In this document: positions 27,451 to 36,286 of the stretch, piece after piece
Position numbering within the stretch: position 1 is the stretch's first letter
How the letters are laid out: each line of letters begins with the position of its first letter
Source: Rhodothermales bacterium
GTDB lineage: Bacteria; Bacteroidota; Rhodothermia; Rhodothermales; UBA10348
NCBI GenBank assembly: GCA_030830105.1
Contig: JAURNP010000151.1
Coordinates: 1-39,256, forward strand
Length of the DNA stretch: 39,256 bases
Reading direction: 5' to 3'
Notes under the pieces: model-generated
Seen by the model: the letters and a program-made list of their open reading frames with translations, nothing else
What the model was told of the DNA's origin: nothing
Database searches by the model: none
Made by a program: the position numbers and the translations under genes

Positions 27451-29280
27451 CTACCGAGCAACAACCAAGGTTCGGGACTCTGACTTGCCGGTAATCGGGT
27501 CGAACACTCGAAGCAGATAAAAACCCGGAGGCCAACCACTTACGTCAATTGTGAAGTGTGCGTCGTGCTCCGCGTTTCCTGAGGCTACTTTGCGCCCGAG
27601 TGCATCGTGAGCAATCCAATTTGTGTCACCTGCAGCGTTCACAATAAGGCGGTCTTTAGCAGGTATCGGATATACTTCGACTGAACCTGCGTCTTTTTGC
27701 CGGGATGGCGTCAGAGATCCCACATTAGTGGCGAGCAAGGTTCCGGTGCCCTGTCTAAGTGTGATGGTTTGCCGAGCAAGACCGCCATCCCATTGTTCAT
27801 GCATTCCTCCAGGCCAGATTACCTCGATCCTGTCATATCCTGCATCCAATCCAAGACCGAACATGACAGGCTGTACATTCTGACCCAGAAAATCGACACC
27901 GTTGTTATGACGCATCTGTGTCCCTGTCGGTGAGAACAAGAAGACCTTGGCGCCAACGCCATTCAAGTTTGAAGCAGTCCCTTCCAATGCCACCTTCAGC
28001 CAGGAAAACGGCGTTCCTGGGTGCTCCAAGTAATAGAGGGGCTCATCCCAGTTGGTAATGATCACATCTGGGGATCCATCGTCATTGGCATCGAAGACAA
28101 GGAGGCTGTGAGATTCGGCGGTGCCATCCGTATTACTGGCTGCCGAGATGTCCTGCCAATCAAGTTGGCCCGTTTCCTGGTATACGTTTCGGAAGTACCG
28201 ATTGGCGGTGCCGCGCGCAATCAACGCACCATTGACGACCAGCAGATCCAGATCGCCATCGAGATCTCCGTCAAAAAACTCTGTACCCCAGGCCCAATCA
28301 GTATTGGCGATTCCAAAGGCTTGGGCTTCATCCTGCAGGGGCCCTTGCCCCTTGCCGAGAAAGAACGTATTGAGCATCGAGTTTCCCCCTCGAACGGCAT
28401 TGTTGGTGATGTACAGATCCAGGAAGCCGTCACCTGAGGCATCACCTAGCGCCAGTCCCATACTTTCACCTGAATCACCCAGTCCCCATTCTGCAGTACC
28501 ATCGCGAAACGACCCGTCACCTTCGTTAAGGAATAGCTTGTTCGGACCGAAGTCGTTGGCCAGGTAGAGGTCGGTGAGATTATCGCCATCAACATCCCAA
28601 GCCATGGTCATCCACGTCCGGTCGATTAGGTCGAGGCCTGTTTCCTCTCCGATATTCTCAAACGTGCCGTCCCCCCGGTTTCGATAGAATCGATTCGGAC
28701 CGTTCCAGGAGCTCAGATACACGTCCAGGTAGCCGTCGAGATCAAAGTCGAACCAGGTCACACCAGCCGTCTCGAAGTCATCGGTGGTTCCATCGACCGG
28801 ATTGAGACCAGCCTGTGTAGCCACATCCGTAAAGGTGCCGTCACCGTTGTTTCTGAAGAGAACTTCCGGTCCAACATTCGTGAGAAGGAGATCAGGATCT
28901 CCATCCCGATCGTAATCTGCCCAAGCTACACTGAACTTGTTGCCGAATACCTTTGTCGGAAGTTCTGGGAGGAAATCAACACGAGTGCCGGAGGCTTCCG
29001 TGACATCCGAAAACGTCCCATCACCATTATTTTGGTAAAGGCGGTTCCAGGATCGCGGATTGAACGGGTCGTATTTCCATCGCGATGCGATATAGACATC
29101 CAGGTCTCCATCACCATCAAAATCTGCCGTTCCAATGCCGTGACCTTGCCACATGGCATCAATGCCGGCATCAAACGTCCGGTTTTCAAAAACCTGAGCC
29201 TTGCTCTCGATCACCCAGAACCACATCGTCAGAAAAACGACAAGGAAGGATTTGGGAGAAGCAGAAAGGTGAACCGTCAT
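27451..29280 (-). CDS. FG-GAP/VCBS repeat protein with ASPIC/UnbV domain (CRTAC1-like) and T9SS-like C-terminus (ORF extends to 29364; ATG 29280 preferred)
   Basis: Repeated DxDxDGDxDL blocks (DFDGDGDLDVYIAS, DYDRDGDPDLLLTN, DFDLDGYLDVYLSS, DASGDGFLDLYITN, DGDLDGDLDLLVVN); ASPIC-like GTQMRHNNGVDFLGQNVQPVMFGLGLDAGYDRIEVIWPGG; C-terminal VEVYPIPAKDRLIVNAAG...GWPPGFYLLRVFD. Confidence 0.85.
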   Translation of the reverse strand: MTVHLSASPKSFLVVFLTMWFWVIESKAQVFENRTFDAGIDAMWQGHGIGTADFDGDGDLDVYIASRWKYDPFNPRSWNRLYQNNGDGTFSDVTEASGTRVDFLPELPTKVFGNKFSVAWADYDRDGDPDLLLTNVGPEVLFRNNGDGTFTDVATQAGLNPVDGTTDDFETAGVTWFDFDLDGYLDVYLSSWNGPNRFYRNRGDGTFENIGEETGLDLIDRTWMTMAWDVDGDNLTDLYLANDFGPNKLFLNEGDGSFRDGTAEWGLGDSGESMGLALGDASGDGFLDLYITNNAVRGGNSMLNTFFLGKGQGPLQDEAQAFGIANTDWAWGTEFFDGDLDGDLDLLVVNGALIARGTANRYFRNVYQETGQLDWQDISAASNTDGTAESHSLLVFDANDDGSPDVIITNWDEPLYYLEHPGTPFSWLKVALEGTASNLNGVGAKVFLFSPTGTQMRHNNGVDFLGQNVQPVMFGLGLDAGYDRIEVIWPGGMHEQWDGGLARQTITLRQGTGTLLATNVGSLTPSRQKDAGSVEVYPIPAKDRLIVNAAGDTNWIAHDALGRKVASGNAEHDAHFTIDVSGWPPGFYLLRVFDPITGKSESRTLVVAR

Positions 29281-29317
29281 GGTCGTTTTCCGAAGGCCAG
29301 GAACCAGCTCGAGGCAA

Positions 29318-30298
29318 TTAGGCAGGCACGTCTGCATGGAAGCGATCGGCAAGCTTCGACGCAATCAATGCTGCGTGGTGACGTCCGTTCTCAATAAACC
29401 AGCGGCTTGTATGCCTACCGCCGCACACGGTACCCGCGATAAAGACACCTTTTCGAAGCGTTTCGTGCGTGTCCGGGTCGAAAACAGGCGTTTCGACAGC
29501 ATCCTCGGCAATGGTCACTCCGAAGGACTTCAGGAACCCATAGTCCGGGTGATAGCCGGTTAGCGCCAGAACGACATCATTCTTCAATGTGACCGGTCCC
29601 TCGGGCGTTTCAATATCGAGACGGTCCTCATGAATCCGGGTCACATTGGATTGGAAGAGTACGTCTATGGACCCCTCTTCGATGCGATTGATGAGGTCGG
29701 GACGGATCCAGTATTTGACCGTGGGACCAACCTCCGGTCCACGGATAACCATGGTGACATGTGCTCCTCGCCGGTGGCACTGTAGAGCTGCCAGGGCTGC
29801 GGAATTCTTTGCGCCAATGATGCAGACTTCCCGCCCGGTGTAAGTAAAAGCTTCCCGAAAGTAGTGGGTGACTTTCGGCAGCTCTTCTCCAGGCACATTC
29901 AGCCTGTTGGGCTGATCAAAGAACCCCGTAGCGATTACCACCGCTTTGCATGCAATGGATCGCTTGTCGGTAGTCAATGTGAATGCGCCTGAGGTACCCT
30001 CTAGCCCAGCTACCCGCTCGTAAAGCAGCATTTGCAGGGATTCCCGATCGGCGACCCTTCGGTAATAATCGATGGCTTCTTCCCGAATGGGTTTGTACCG
30101 AGAGCTGACCAGCGGGTGCCCCCCGATTTCAATCAGATCGGGCGTGGAGAAGAACTCCATATTAGTCGGATACCCTGTCAAGGAATTGACCAGGGCACCC
30201 TTATCCACCGTTATGCAGGACAGACCTGTGCGTTGGGTTTCGATAGCACATGCCAGCCCCACCGGGCCGGCTCCAATAATGACGATATCCGTTTTCAT
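29318..30298 (-). CDS. ypdA: YpdA-family putative bacillithiol disulfide reductase (ATG 30298 preferred)
   Basis: DIVIIGAGPVGLACAIETQRTGLSCITVDKGALVNSLTGYPTNMEFFSTPDLIEIGG; EVCIIGAKNSAALAALQCHRRGAHVTMVIRG; VVLALTGYHPDYGFL. Confidence 0.88.
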   Translation of the reverse strand: MKTDIVIIGAGPVGLACAIETQRTGLSCITVDKGALVNSLTGYPTNMEFFSTPDLIEIGGHPLVSSRYKPIREEAIDYYRRVADRESLQMLLYERVAGLEGTSGAFTLTTDKRSIACKAVVIATGFFDQPNRLNVPGEELPKVTHYFREAFTYTGREVCIIGAKNSAALAALQCHRRGAHVTMVIRGPEVGPTVKYWIRPDLINRIEEGSIDVLFQSNVTRIHEDRLDIETPEGPVTLKNDVVLALTGYHPDYGFLKSFGVTIAEDAVETPVFDPDTHETLRKGVFIAGTVCGGRHTSRWFIENGRHHAALIASKLADRFHADVPA

Positions 30299-30801
30299 GG
30301 GGGACTCCACGTCTGCTGTGGCAGATCCTGCGAGCGCTTTTTCTGGAAGAAAGACGTCAAGAGATCCGCACAGCGCTGTTCCTCAACGCCTGATACAAGG
30401 TCTACGTAATGATTCAGGCGGGGGTCCTGGGGAATATTGTATAGCGTGGAAGCGGCACCGGCCTTGTCATCGAATGCGCCGAATACCACTTGCTTGAGGC
30501 GAGCCAGCGTTACCGCTCCAGCACACATCGGGCACGGTTCCAGCGTCACATATAGCGTGGCATCGGTAAGATGCTTGGAGTCAAGTCGGTCACAGGCAGC
30601 GGTGATTGCGATGATCTCGGCATGCGCGGTCGGGTCAGAGAGGCGCTCGACCTGATTATGACCTTTACCGACAATGATACCGTTGCGGACAACGACGGCT
30701 CCAACAGGCACTTCATCCGCCTCGTAGGCCTTCTCTGCCTCTCGGATAGCTGCCTTCATCCAGCGGCGATGATCCATCATGAGTTGGTCGAGCGCGCTCA
30801 T
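30295..30801 (-). CDS. tadA: tRNA-specific adenosine deaminase TadA (ORF extends to 30837; ATG 30801 overlaps the arcA stop)
   Basis: EVPVGAVVVRNGIIVGKGHNQVERLSDPTAHAEIIAI and LYVTLEPCPMCAGAVTLARLKQVVFGAFDDKAGA. Confidence 0.92.
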   Translation of the reverse strand: MSALDQLMMDHRRWMKAAIREAEKAYEADEVPVGAVVVRNGIIVGKGHNQVERLSDPTAHAEIIAITAACDRLDSKHLTDATLYVTLEPCPMCAGAVTLARLKQVVFGAFDDKAGAASTLYNIPQDPRLNHYVDLVSGVEEQRCADLLTSFFQKKRSQDLPQQTWSPP

Positions 30802-32039
30802 CCCGTCGTCTGCCTGTGAATGGGCATGGTCATACATCGCGGGCCACCTCGTCCACGTGACAGCTCATATCCATCCAGTTTGATCGCCATCTTTTCGCCA
30901 GGCTCAAAATCACTCGACTCGTAGAAAGACAGGAATCCTTCTGCCGTGACAACGCGATAGCCAGCTTCTGCCATGGTTGCAAAAGTGCGTTCATTACGCT
31001 CGTAGCCGAGTACGACGCCCGGAGCCACAGCAAACAGGTTTGCACCGTCCGTCCATTGCTCGCGCCGTTGGCTGAGTGGGTCCAACCCTCCGCACGGCAT
31101 GAAAGACATGCCGCGACCCATATGGTGCTCGAGCGCTTCTTGCAGCGTGTGCCACATCTTCGTAGCCAGCAGCTCCGGGCCTCCGTTGCGGGAAAAGGTC
31201 GCCACGTTGTTAAGGCCGTTCAGATCGATCAGCGGCGGGAATGCTACACATTCATCCGGGGCAGCAAACGTGAACACGGTGTCGAGGTGCATGCATGAGC
31301 GCTCATGCGGCATGCTGACCATGATCACATTCTCGATATTCGTTTTCTTAAACAAGGCGCGCGCCACGGAGACAAGGCCCCCGAAAGAAGTCCGCTCCGA
31401 ATTTCCGATCACAACCGTATCGGCCGAAGCGACGAGCAGGTCGCCTCCCTCGAATGTAACGCCCTTTGGGAGTTTGATGATGTTATCGCTCCAGTCCGCA
31501 AATGCTGGATGGTGATGAACCACAACGTCGATGATGATGCTCTCCCGTGCACGAGCTGACGTGGCTGCATGGCTCAGCACAATATGATCACCGACCACAG
31601 CAGCCAGATCCCGCATGAACATAAGATTCGGGATGGGCTGGGCTTCGATTTTCAACGGCGAAGAACCGGTCAGGGCAAAATGGCAAAGCTGATTCGGAGA
31701 AAGACGTTTGAGATCTGCTTCGAAAGCACGGAGGTTGGCCCCTTGCGATGCCTCACAGAGTTGGTCGATGAAGCTGAATCGTGCCTCCTCCAGATCGAAA
31801 GATTCCCGCAAGAGGGTACTGATTTGCATCACACCGTCCTGCTGACCAATGACTTTCTCGAAAACCGCACACATGAGCTCATGCTCTTTGCGGGCATGGC
31901 TCAGAAATAGAATGTCTTCGAACAGGAGCGCCTCGCGGTCCAGTGGAGAGACCATGTCCATTTCCGCTCCGGGAGTGTGGACAATGACTTGGCGGAGGTG
32001 ATCAGTTTCGGACTGAACCCCTAGAGTGACTGGACGCAT
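30798..32039 (-). CDS. arcA: Arginine deiminase
   Basis: FMRDLAAVVGDHIVLSHAATSARARES, FEGGDLLVASADTVVIGNSERTS, MPHERSCMHLDTVFTF and C-terminal RGGPRCMTMPIHRQ with the catalytic Cys. Confidence 0.93.
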   Translation of the reverse strand: MRPVTLGVQSETDHLRQVIVHTPGAEMDMVSPLDREALLFEDILFLSHARKEHELMCAVFEKVIGQQDGVMQISTLLRESFDLEEARFSFIDQLCEASQGANLRAFEADLKRLSPNQLCHFALTGSSPLKIEAQPIPNLMFMRDLAAVVGDHIVLSHAATSARARESIIIDVVVHHHPAFADWSDNIIKLPKGVTFEGGDLLVASADTVVIGNSERTSFGGLVSVARALFKKTNIENVIMVSMPHERSCMHLDTVFTFAAPDECVAFPPLIDLNGLNNVATFSRNGGPELLATKMWHTLQEALEHHMGRGMSFMPCGGLDPLSQRREQWTDGANLFAVAPGVVLGYERNERTFATMAEAGYRVVTAEGFLSFYESSDFEPGEKMAIKLDGYELSRGRGGPRCMTMPIHRQTTG

Positions 32040-32106
32040 GCAGCAGATGGTTGGATCAGGTGTGGAAAGCGACAGGAGGCCTGAGAGCGTTCCTCGGAGG
32101 ACGCCT

Positions 32107-33453
32107 CTATTGCACCCTCAATGATACGAAATCCACGACCGCAAGACCGTTTCCAGCTTCGTCGAAACCACCGATCAGGGCGATTCGACCATCTCGCATC
32201 CGAGTAGCAGAACCTCCAAATGTGGCCGTTAGACGAGCTTGTAGAGCCGAAGGGAACAGAAATGACTTCTCAGCGGCGGCTACATGGATTTCGCCCGAAT
32301 CCAATGGGGTATCATTCTCAACCGAGCGCCCGCCAAAGTGTGCTACGTATCCGGGTGCGATAGCCACACTAGCATGCCGAATGCGCGGGACCTGCATGGA
32401 AGGCCAGTCTGAGGTTTCGATTCCGCTCGGAGCGGCAAAATCCATCATCAATGTCACCCCCTTCGTTCCGTCATTCAGGTCGACACCCGTAACGAGAAAT
32501 GAATTGGCCTGATCATCCAGATTCCCATCCAACGCGATCTGGGTGTGGCCAGCCACAAATCGGATGAACGGTCCAACGGCCGGTGAGAGTGAAATGAGCG
32601 AATCATTACGCAACTCGAAGGTGCGCATGTCTTGCCGAATGCCGAGCGATGGCTCGGGTGTGTAACGAGTGTCCCCGCGACCTCCCAGTAAAACGATGAA
32701 GTGTTGGTCCTGAATGGTTCGTACCAAGCTCGTGTGATACATACGGCGAATGGGAGCTCCGACTACGGGCACTTCCAAGAACCGATCCTGGACCGGATCA
32801 TACATTTCTGCCTGCTCAATAAGGGCATCCACGGTTTCGATATTTCCGAAGGATCCACCGCCGAGAATCAGTATGCGATTGTCCGGCAAGACCGTTGCTG
32901 TGTGACCTATACGCGGCGCGAGAGTCTGATTCCTGGACGGGCTGAACTTGTCTCCCCCGTCTGGTAGTTGCCACATGTCGAACCCACCTGGACCTCCTGG
33001 AACGCCGGTTCCACCAATCATAGCAAGCGTACCGTCAGATAGAACGCTGGCCGTATGACCTCCCGATCCAAATAGCAGCGGACGTGAGGAGGTCAACGAT
33101 TCGAACGACCAGTTCATCCGAAGTACATCCAGCGTATCAATCGAAGTTGGACCATCGTCTACCACCGACTCCACAAGAAGACGATTCAAACCGGGTTGCA
33201 GATCCAATTCCGCTCTCCAAATATCCGACTCTACCGAGGCAAGCTCGATTCCCGCGACACTGACCCGCGTTACGTCCCGGACACTGGTGACCCGTAATTC
33301 CAGACTGATCCGATCGTCATCGACTGCAAACGAAAGGTCCGGGGATACGACTTCGACGGTCGCCTCGCCGACATCGGCAAAGGGGCGGTCGCACGCTGAC
33401 GTGATCAGCGCGAAAACAAGAAAAAGGGTAGCAGGCAATGTTCTCACATTCAT
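32107..33453 (-). CDS. Kelch-like repeat lipoprotein (ATG 33453 preferred over the 33522 extension)
   Basis: LVFALITSACDRP lipobox; GGHTASVLSDGTLAMIGGTG, IGHTATVLPDNRILILGGGSF, RHASVAIAPGYVAHFGGRS, MRDGRIALIGGFD. Confidence 0.75.
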   Translation of the reverse strand: MNVRTLPATLFLVFALITSACDRPFADVGEATVEVVSPDLSFAVDDDRISLELRVTSVRDVTRVSVAGIELASVESDIWRAELDLQPGLNRLLVESVVDDGPTSIDTLDVLRMNWSFESLTSSRPLLFGSGGHTASVLSDGTLAMIGGTGVPGGPGGFDMWQLPDGGDKFSPSRNQTLAPRIGHTATVLPDNRILILGGGSFGNIETVDALIEQAEMYDPVQDRFLEVPVVGAPIRRMYHTSLVRTIQDQHFIVLLGGRGDTRYTPEPSLGIRQDMRTFELRNDSLISLSPAVGPFIRFVAGHTQIALDGNLDDQANSFLVTGVDLNDGTKGVTLMMDFAAPSGIETSDWPSMQVPRIRHASVAIAPGYVAHFGGRSVENDTPLDSGEIHVAAAEKSFLFPSALQARLTATFGGSATRMRDGRIALIGGFDEAGNGLAVVDFVSLRVQ

Positions 33454-33518
33454 TGAGTGATTCCGGGAAACACTTTGGGACCTAAGGGTACTGCCCCCGG
33501 ATGATTGAATGAAGCCCT

Positions 33519-34331
33519 TCAAGCCGGGTGGTTCGATTCAGGCTGCGAATTGTCAGGATAGACGACTCTCTCCAGCATCAGCCCGTGAGCGGGAGCTGCA
33601 GGACCGGCGTAGGTGCGATCTCGCGCAGCCAGAATAGCCGTGATGTCCGCCACATCCCGCTTCCCCTGGCCGATTTCCACCGACGTTCCGACGATGGCGC
33701 GGACCATTCCATGAAGAAATCGATCTGCCCGGATCACGAAGTCAATTTTTCCCTCTTGATCCGGTACAAGGCCCCAAGAGGCCACCTCGACGGTACAGAC
33801 TCGATTTTCCGTTTCGGATTGGGTACGACAGAACGAGTCGAAATCGTGAGTACCCAGCAGAAGGGCAGCCGCTTCATTCATGCGATCCATGTCGGGAGCC
33901 GGACGCAGGTACCACCGAATGGACTCGTCAATGGCAAATGGTATGGTACCGAGGCGATACCGGTACTGCCGTGAACGGGCATCGAAACGAGCGTGGAATC
34001 CGTCTTGGACACTACGGATGGATCGCACGGCGATGGATCGTGGGAGAAGACCTCTCAATGACCCCAGAACGCGATTGGAATCGATCTCGCCTTCAATCGC
34101 CACATGGGCAACTTGCCCGCTGGCATGGACGCCTGAATCAGTTCGACCGGATCCAACAATGTTGACGGGCTGCCGAAGTGCAGTCCTCAGCGCCGTTTCG
34201 AGCGCACCTTGAACGGTTGGGTGCTCGGGCTGGATCTGCCAGCCGTGCCAGTCCGTTCCGACGTATTCTATATCCAGTCGGTATGTGGCCACTTTCCTGC
34301 TACTGCGTACCTTGCTGATGATTGACTCCAA
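33519..34331 (-). CDS. truA: tRNA pseudouridine(38-40) synthase TruA
   Basis: LDIEYVGTDWHGWQIQPEHPTVQGALETAL, GSGRTDSGVHASGQVAHV, YRLGTIPF, HGMVRAIVGTSVEIGQGKR. Confidence 0.95.
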   Translation of the reverse strand: MESIISKVRSSRKVATYRLDIEYVGTDWHGWQIQPEHPTVQGALETALRTALRQPVNIVGSGRTDSGVHASGQVAHVAIEGEIDSNRVLGSLRGLLPRSIAVRSIRSVQDGFHARFDARSRQYRYRLGTIPFAIDESIRWYLRPAPDMDRMNEAAALLLGTHDFDSFCRTQSETENRVCTVEVASWGLVPDQEGKIDFVIRADRFLHGMVRAIVGTSVEIGQGKRDVADITAILAARDRTYAGPAAPAHGLMLERVVYPDNSQPESNHPA

Positions 34332-34342
34332 GGTAGCGAATC

Positions 34343-34885
34343 GTGCGAACTGACAGGATTTATTTGACGGGATTCATGGGTTCGGGCAAGTCGACGGTTG
34401 CGCCGCGGCTGGCGCGGGGTCTAGGGTATGCCAGGCTCGATCTCGACGACGCGATCAGCAGGCATACTGGGCTTTCGATTCCTGCATTGTTCGAGCTTTA
34501 TGGAGAACAGCGGTTCCGGGCCGAAGAGAACGCCATGTTGCGATCCCTGGAGAAAGGAGCCAAGACGGTGGTATCTCTCGGAGGAGGAACCCTTGTGGAT
34601 CCCGAAAATCTGCGCTGGTGCCTTGAGCATGGGACATTGGTGTACCTGAGGGGTACGGCCGGTTTCCTGGCCAGCCGCCTTTCATCGTCCCGGCGGGATC
34701 GCCCTTTGCTCTACGATGCTGATGGTCGCCAGTTGGAAGCCTATGCCTTGCGTGAGAGGGTGGCAGATCTGCTAGGCTCGCGCGTGCACATCTATGAACA
34801 GGCTCACATTATCGTCGATATTGATGCCATTCCTGTTTCCCAGATTGTCCAAAAGATCCGACGCGCACTCGACAGCGCCGGATAA
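34343..34885 (+). CDS. aroK: Shikimate kinase
   Basis: IYLTGFMGSGKSTVAPRLARGLGYARLDLDDAISRHTGLSIPALFELYGEQRFRAEENAML, VVSLGGGTLV, RRDRPLL. Confidence 0.93.
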   Translation: MRTDRIYLTGFMGSGKSTVAPRLARGLGYARLDLDDAISRHTGLSIPALFELYGEQRFRAEENAMLRSLEKGAKTVVSLGGGTLVDPENLRWCLEHGTLVYLRGTAGFLASRLSSSRRDRPLLYDADGRQLEAYALRERVADLLGSRVHIYEQAHIIVDIDAIPVSQIVQKIRRALDSAG

Positions 34886-35995
34886 TTCACTGGGGCCTGC
34901 ACGCAGGGTTCTGAGGACGGTTTGGGGCTTTGAAGAATTTCGCCCGGCTCAAATCCCGGCATTGCGACAGATTCTGGGCAGCAGGGACGGACTGGTTCTG
35001 ATGCCCACGGGAGGAGGGAAGTCCCTGTCATTCCAGGTTCCGGCTCTGGTTCAGGGCGGCCTCACGATCGTAATCTCTCCCCTGATATCCCTCATGCAGG
35101 ATCAAGTGGGTAGGTTGGCGGGGCTTGGAATTCCAGCCTTTGCCATGACGGGCCGGGTGGGGTACGACGTAGCAGGATTCGTAAATCGACGAATTCGATC
35201 CGAGTCTGCGTTCTTTCTATATATGGCTCCTGAGCGCATCGGTTCTCGTCTGTTCCGTCGGATGATACATGGAGTCAAGCCCCAAATGATCGTCGTGGAC
35301 GAGGCCCACTGTATTTCTTCGTGGGGACACGACTTTCGACCTGATTATAGACGTATTGCCGCGCTCAGAGACGAATTTGGATCAGACCGACACATTCCCT
35401 GTGTGGCCTTTACGGCTACGGCTACGCCACGCGTAGCGCGGGACATCCTGGGATCGCTTCGCTTGCGCCGTCCATTCCGCGTAACGTCTACCTTGCGGCG
35501 CCCCAATCTCTGCTTCGTCGTCGTCAAGAGCGTGGATCCAACCTCGGAGGTATTGCGGCTTTTGCGCGCGAACGTACCCAGGATGCGTGGCTTCGGGGCT
35601 CCGTGCGCACCGTCGTGGCCACAAATGCATTCGGCATGGGGATTGACAAGCCCGACGTGCGTCTGGTAGTGCATGTGGGCATTCCGGAATCGCTGGAGGG
35701 CTGGTATCAGGAAGCAGGACGGGCCGGCCGGGACGGCCGGCCCGCAACGGCCATTACATTCGATACGCCGGATGCGCGGGTAGCCAGAGCGGCATTGGTA
35801 CGGGGCAGACGCGCGAGAAATCGGCACGCGGCAATGCGACGATGGTTGGATCGGGATGCGTGCCGTACATGGGGACTCCTGGGCTATTTCGGTGAAGTGG
35901 CTCCAGATCGATGCGGACAGTGTGACGTTTGCGAACCGGACCTGAGGAGGCGGTTATCTCAGCGGCTGGAGGCGACGTCGAGAGCCCGGTTGTAG
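34847..35995 (+). pseudogene. recQ: RecQ-family ATP-dependent DNA helicase, frame-broken with an internal deletion around 35547-35575
   Basis: Frame-0 part: FRPAQIPALRQILGSRDGLVLMPTGGGKSLSFQVPAL, VISPLISLMQDQV, VVDEAHCISSWGHDFRPDYRR, FTATATPRVARDI, LRRPNLCFVVVKS. The frame then changes to FARERTQDAWLRGSVRTVVATNAFGMGIDKPDVRLVVHVGIPESLEGWYQEAGRAGRDGRPA...CRTWGLLGYFGEVAPDRCGQCDVC. Confidence 0.85.
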
Positions 35996-36285
35996 ACAGC
36001 AACCAAGCGATCCGGATCGTTAGTGTAGGACGCCACCAGCTCGGTGTACAATGCTGTGTCCAGATCGTGGGCTTGTAGCACCGAGTCTTGTCGCGGATGA
36101 TCCGGGAGGAATATCCGATCTTCCATCGCGTCGAGGGCCTGTACGTCAGCATGGTGCAGATCGGCCAGTAACTCGGCGAACGATGAATCGGCCGCGGTCA
36201 GCGCCATCTCCATCACCGATGGGGGAGCTGAGCAGGCGGACAACATCGCAGCGCTCAGCAGGGTCAGTGTCAGTAAGCTGCGCAC
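35959..36285 (-). CDS. Small hypothetical lipoprotein
   Basis: MRSLLTLTLLSAAMLSACSAPPS lipobox; 108 aa; directly downstream of the DUF4837 gene. Confidence 0.6.
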   Translation of the reverse strand: MRSLLTLTLLSAAMLSACSAPPSVMEMALTAADSSFAELLADLHHADVQALDAMEDRIFLPDHPRQDSVLQAHDLDTALYTELVASYTNDPDRLVAVYNRALDVASSR

Positions 36286-36286
36286 G

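Noticed and set aside
27623-29563. Numerous plus-strand ORFs across the ASPIC/UnbV and ypdA genes
   Set aside because: They are antisense to well-supported coding genes and have no recognisable domains.
35720-35744. 10-bp perfect inverted repeat CGGGCCGGCC-GGGAC-GGCCGGCCCG
   Set aside because: Lies exactly on the RecQ motif VI codons (GRAGRDGRPA); Gly/Arg/Pro codons in GC-rich DNA explain it.
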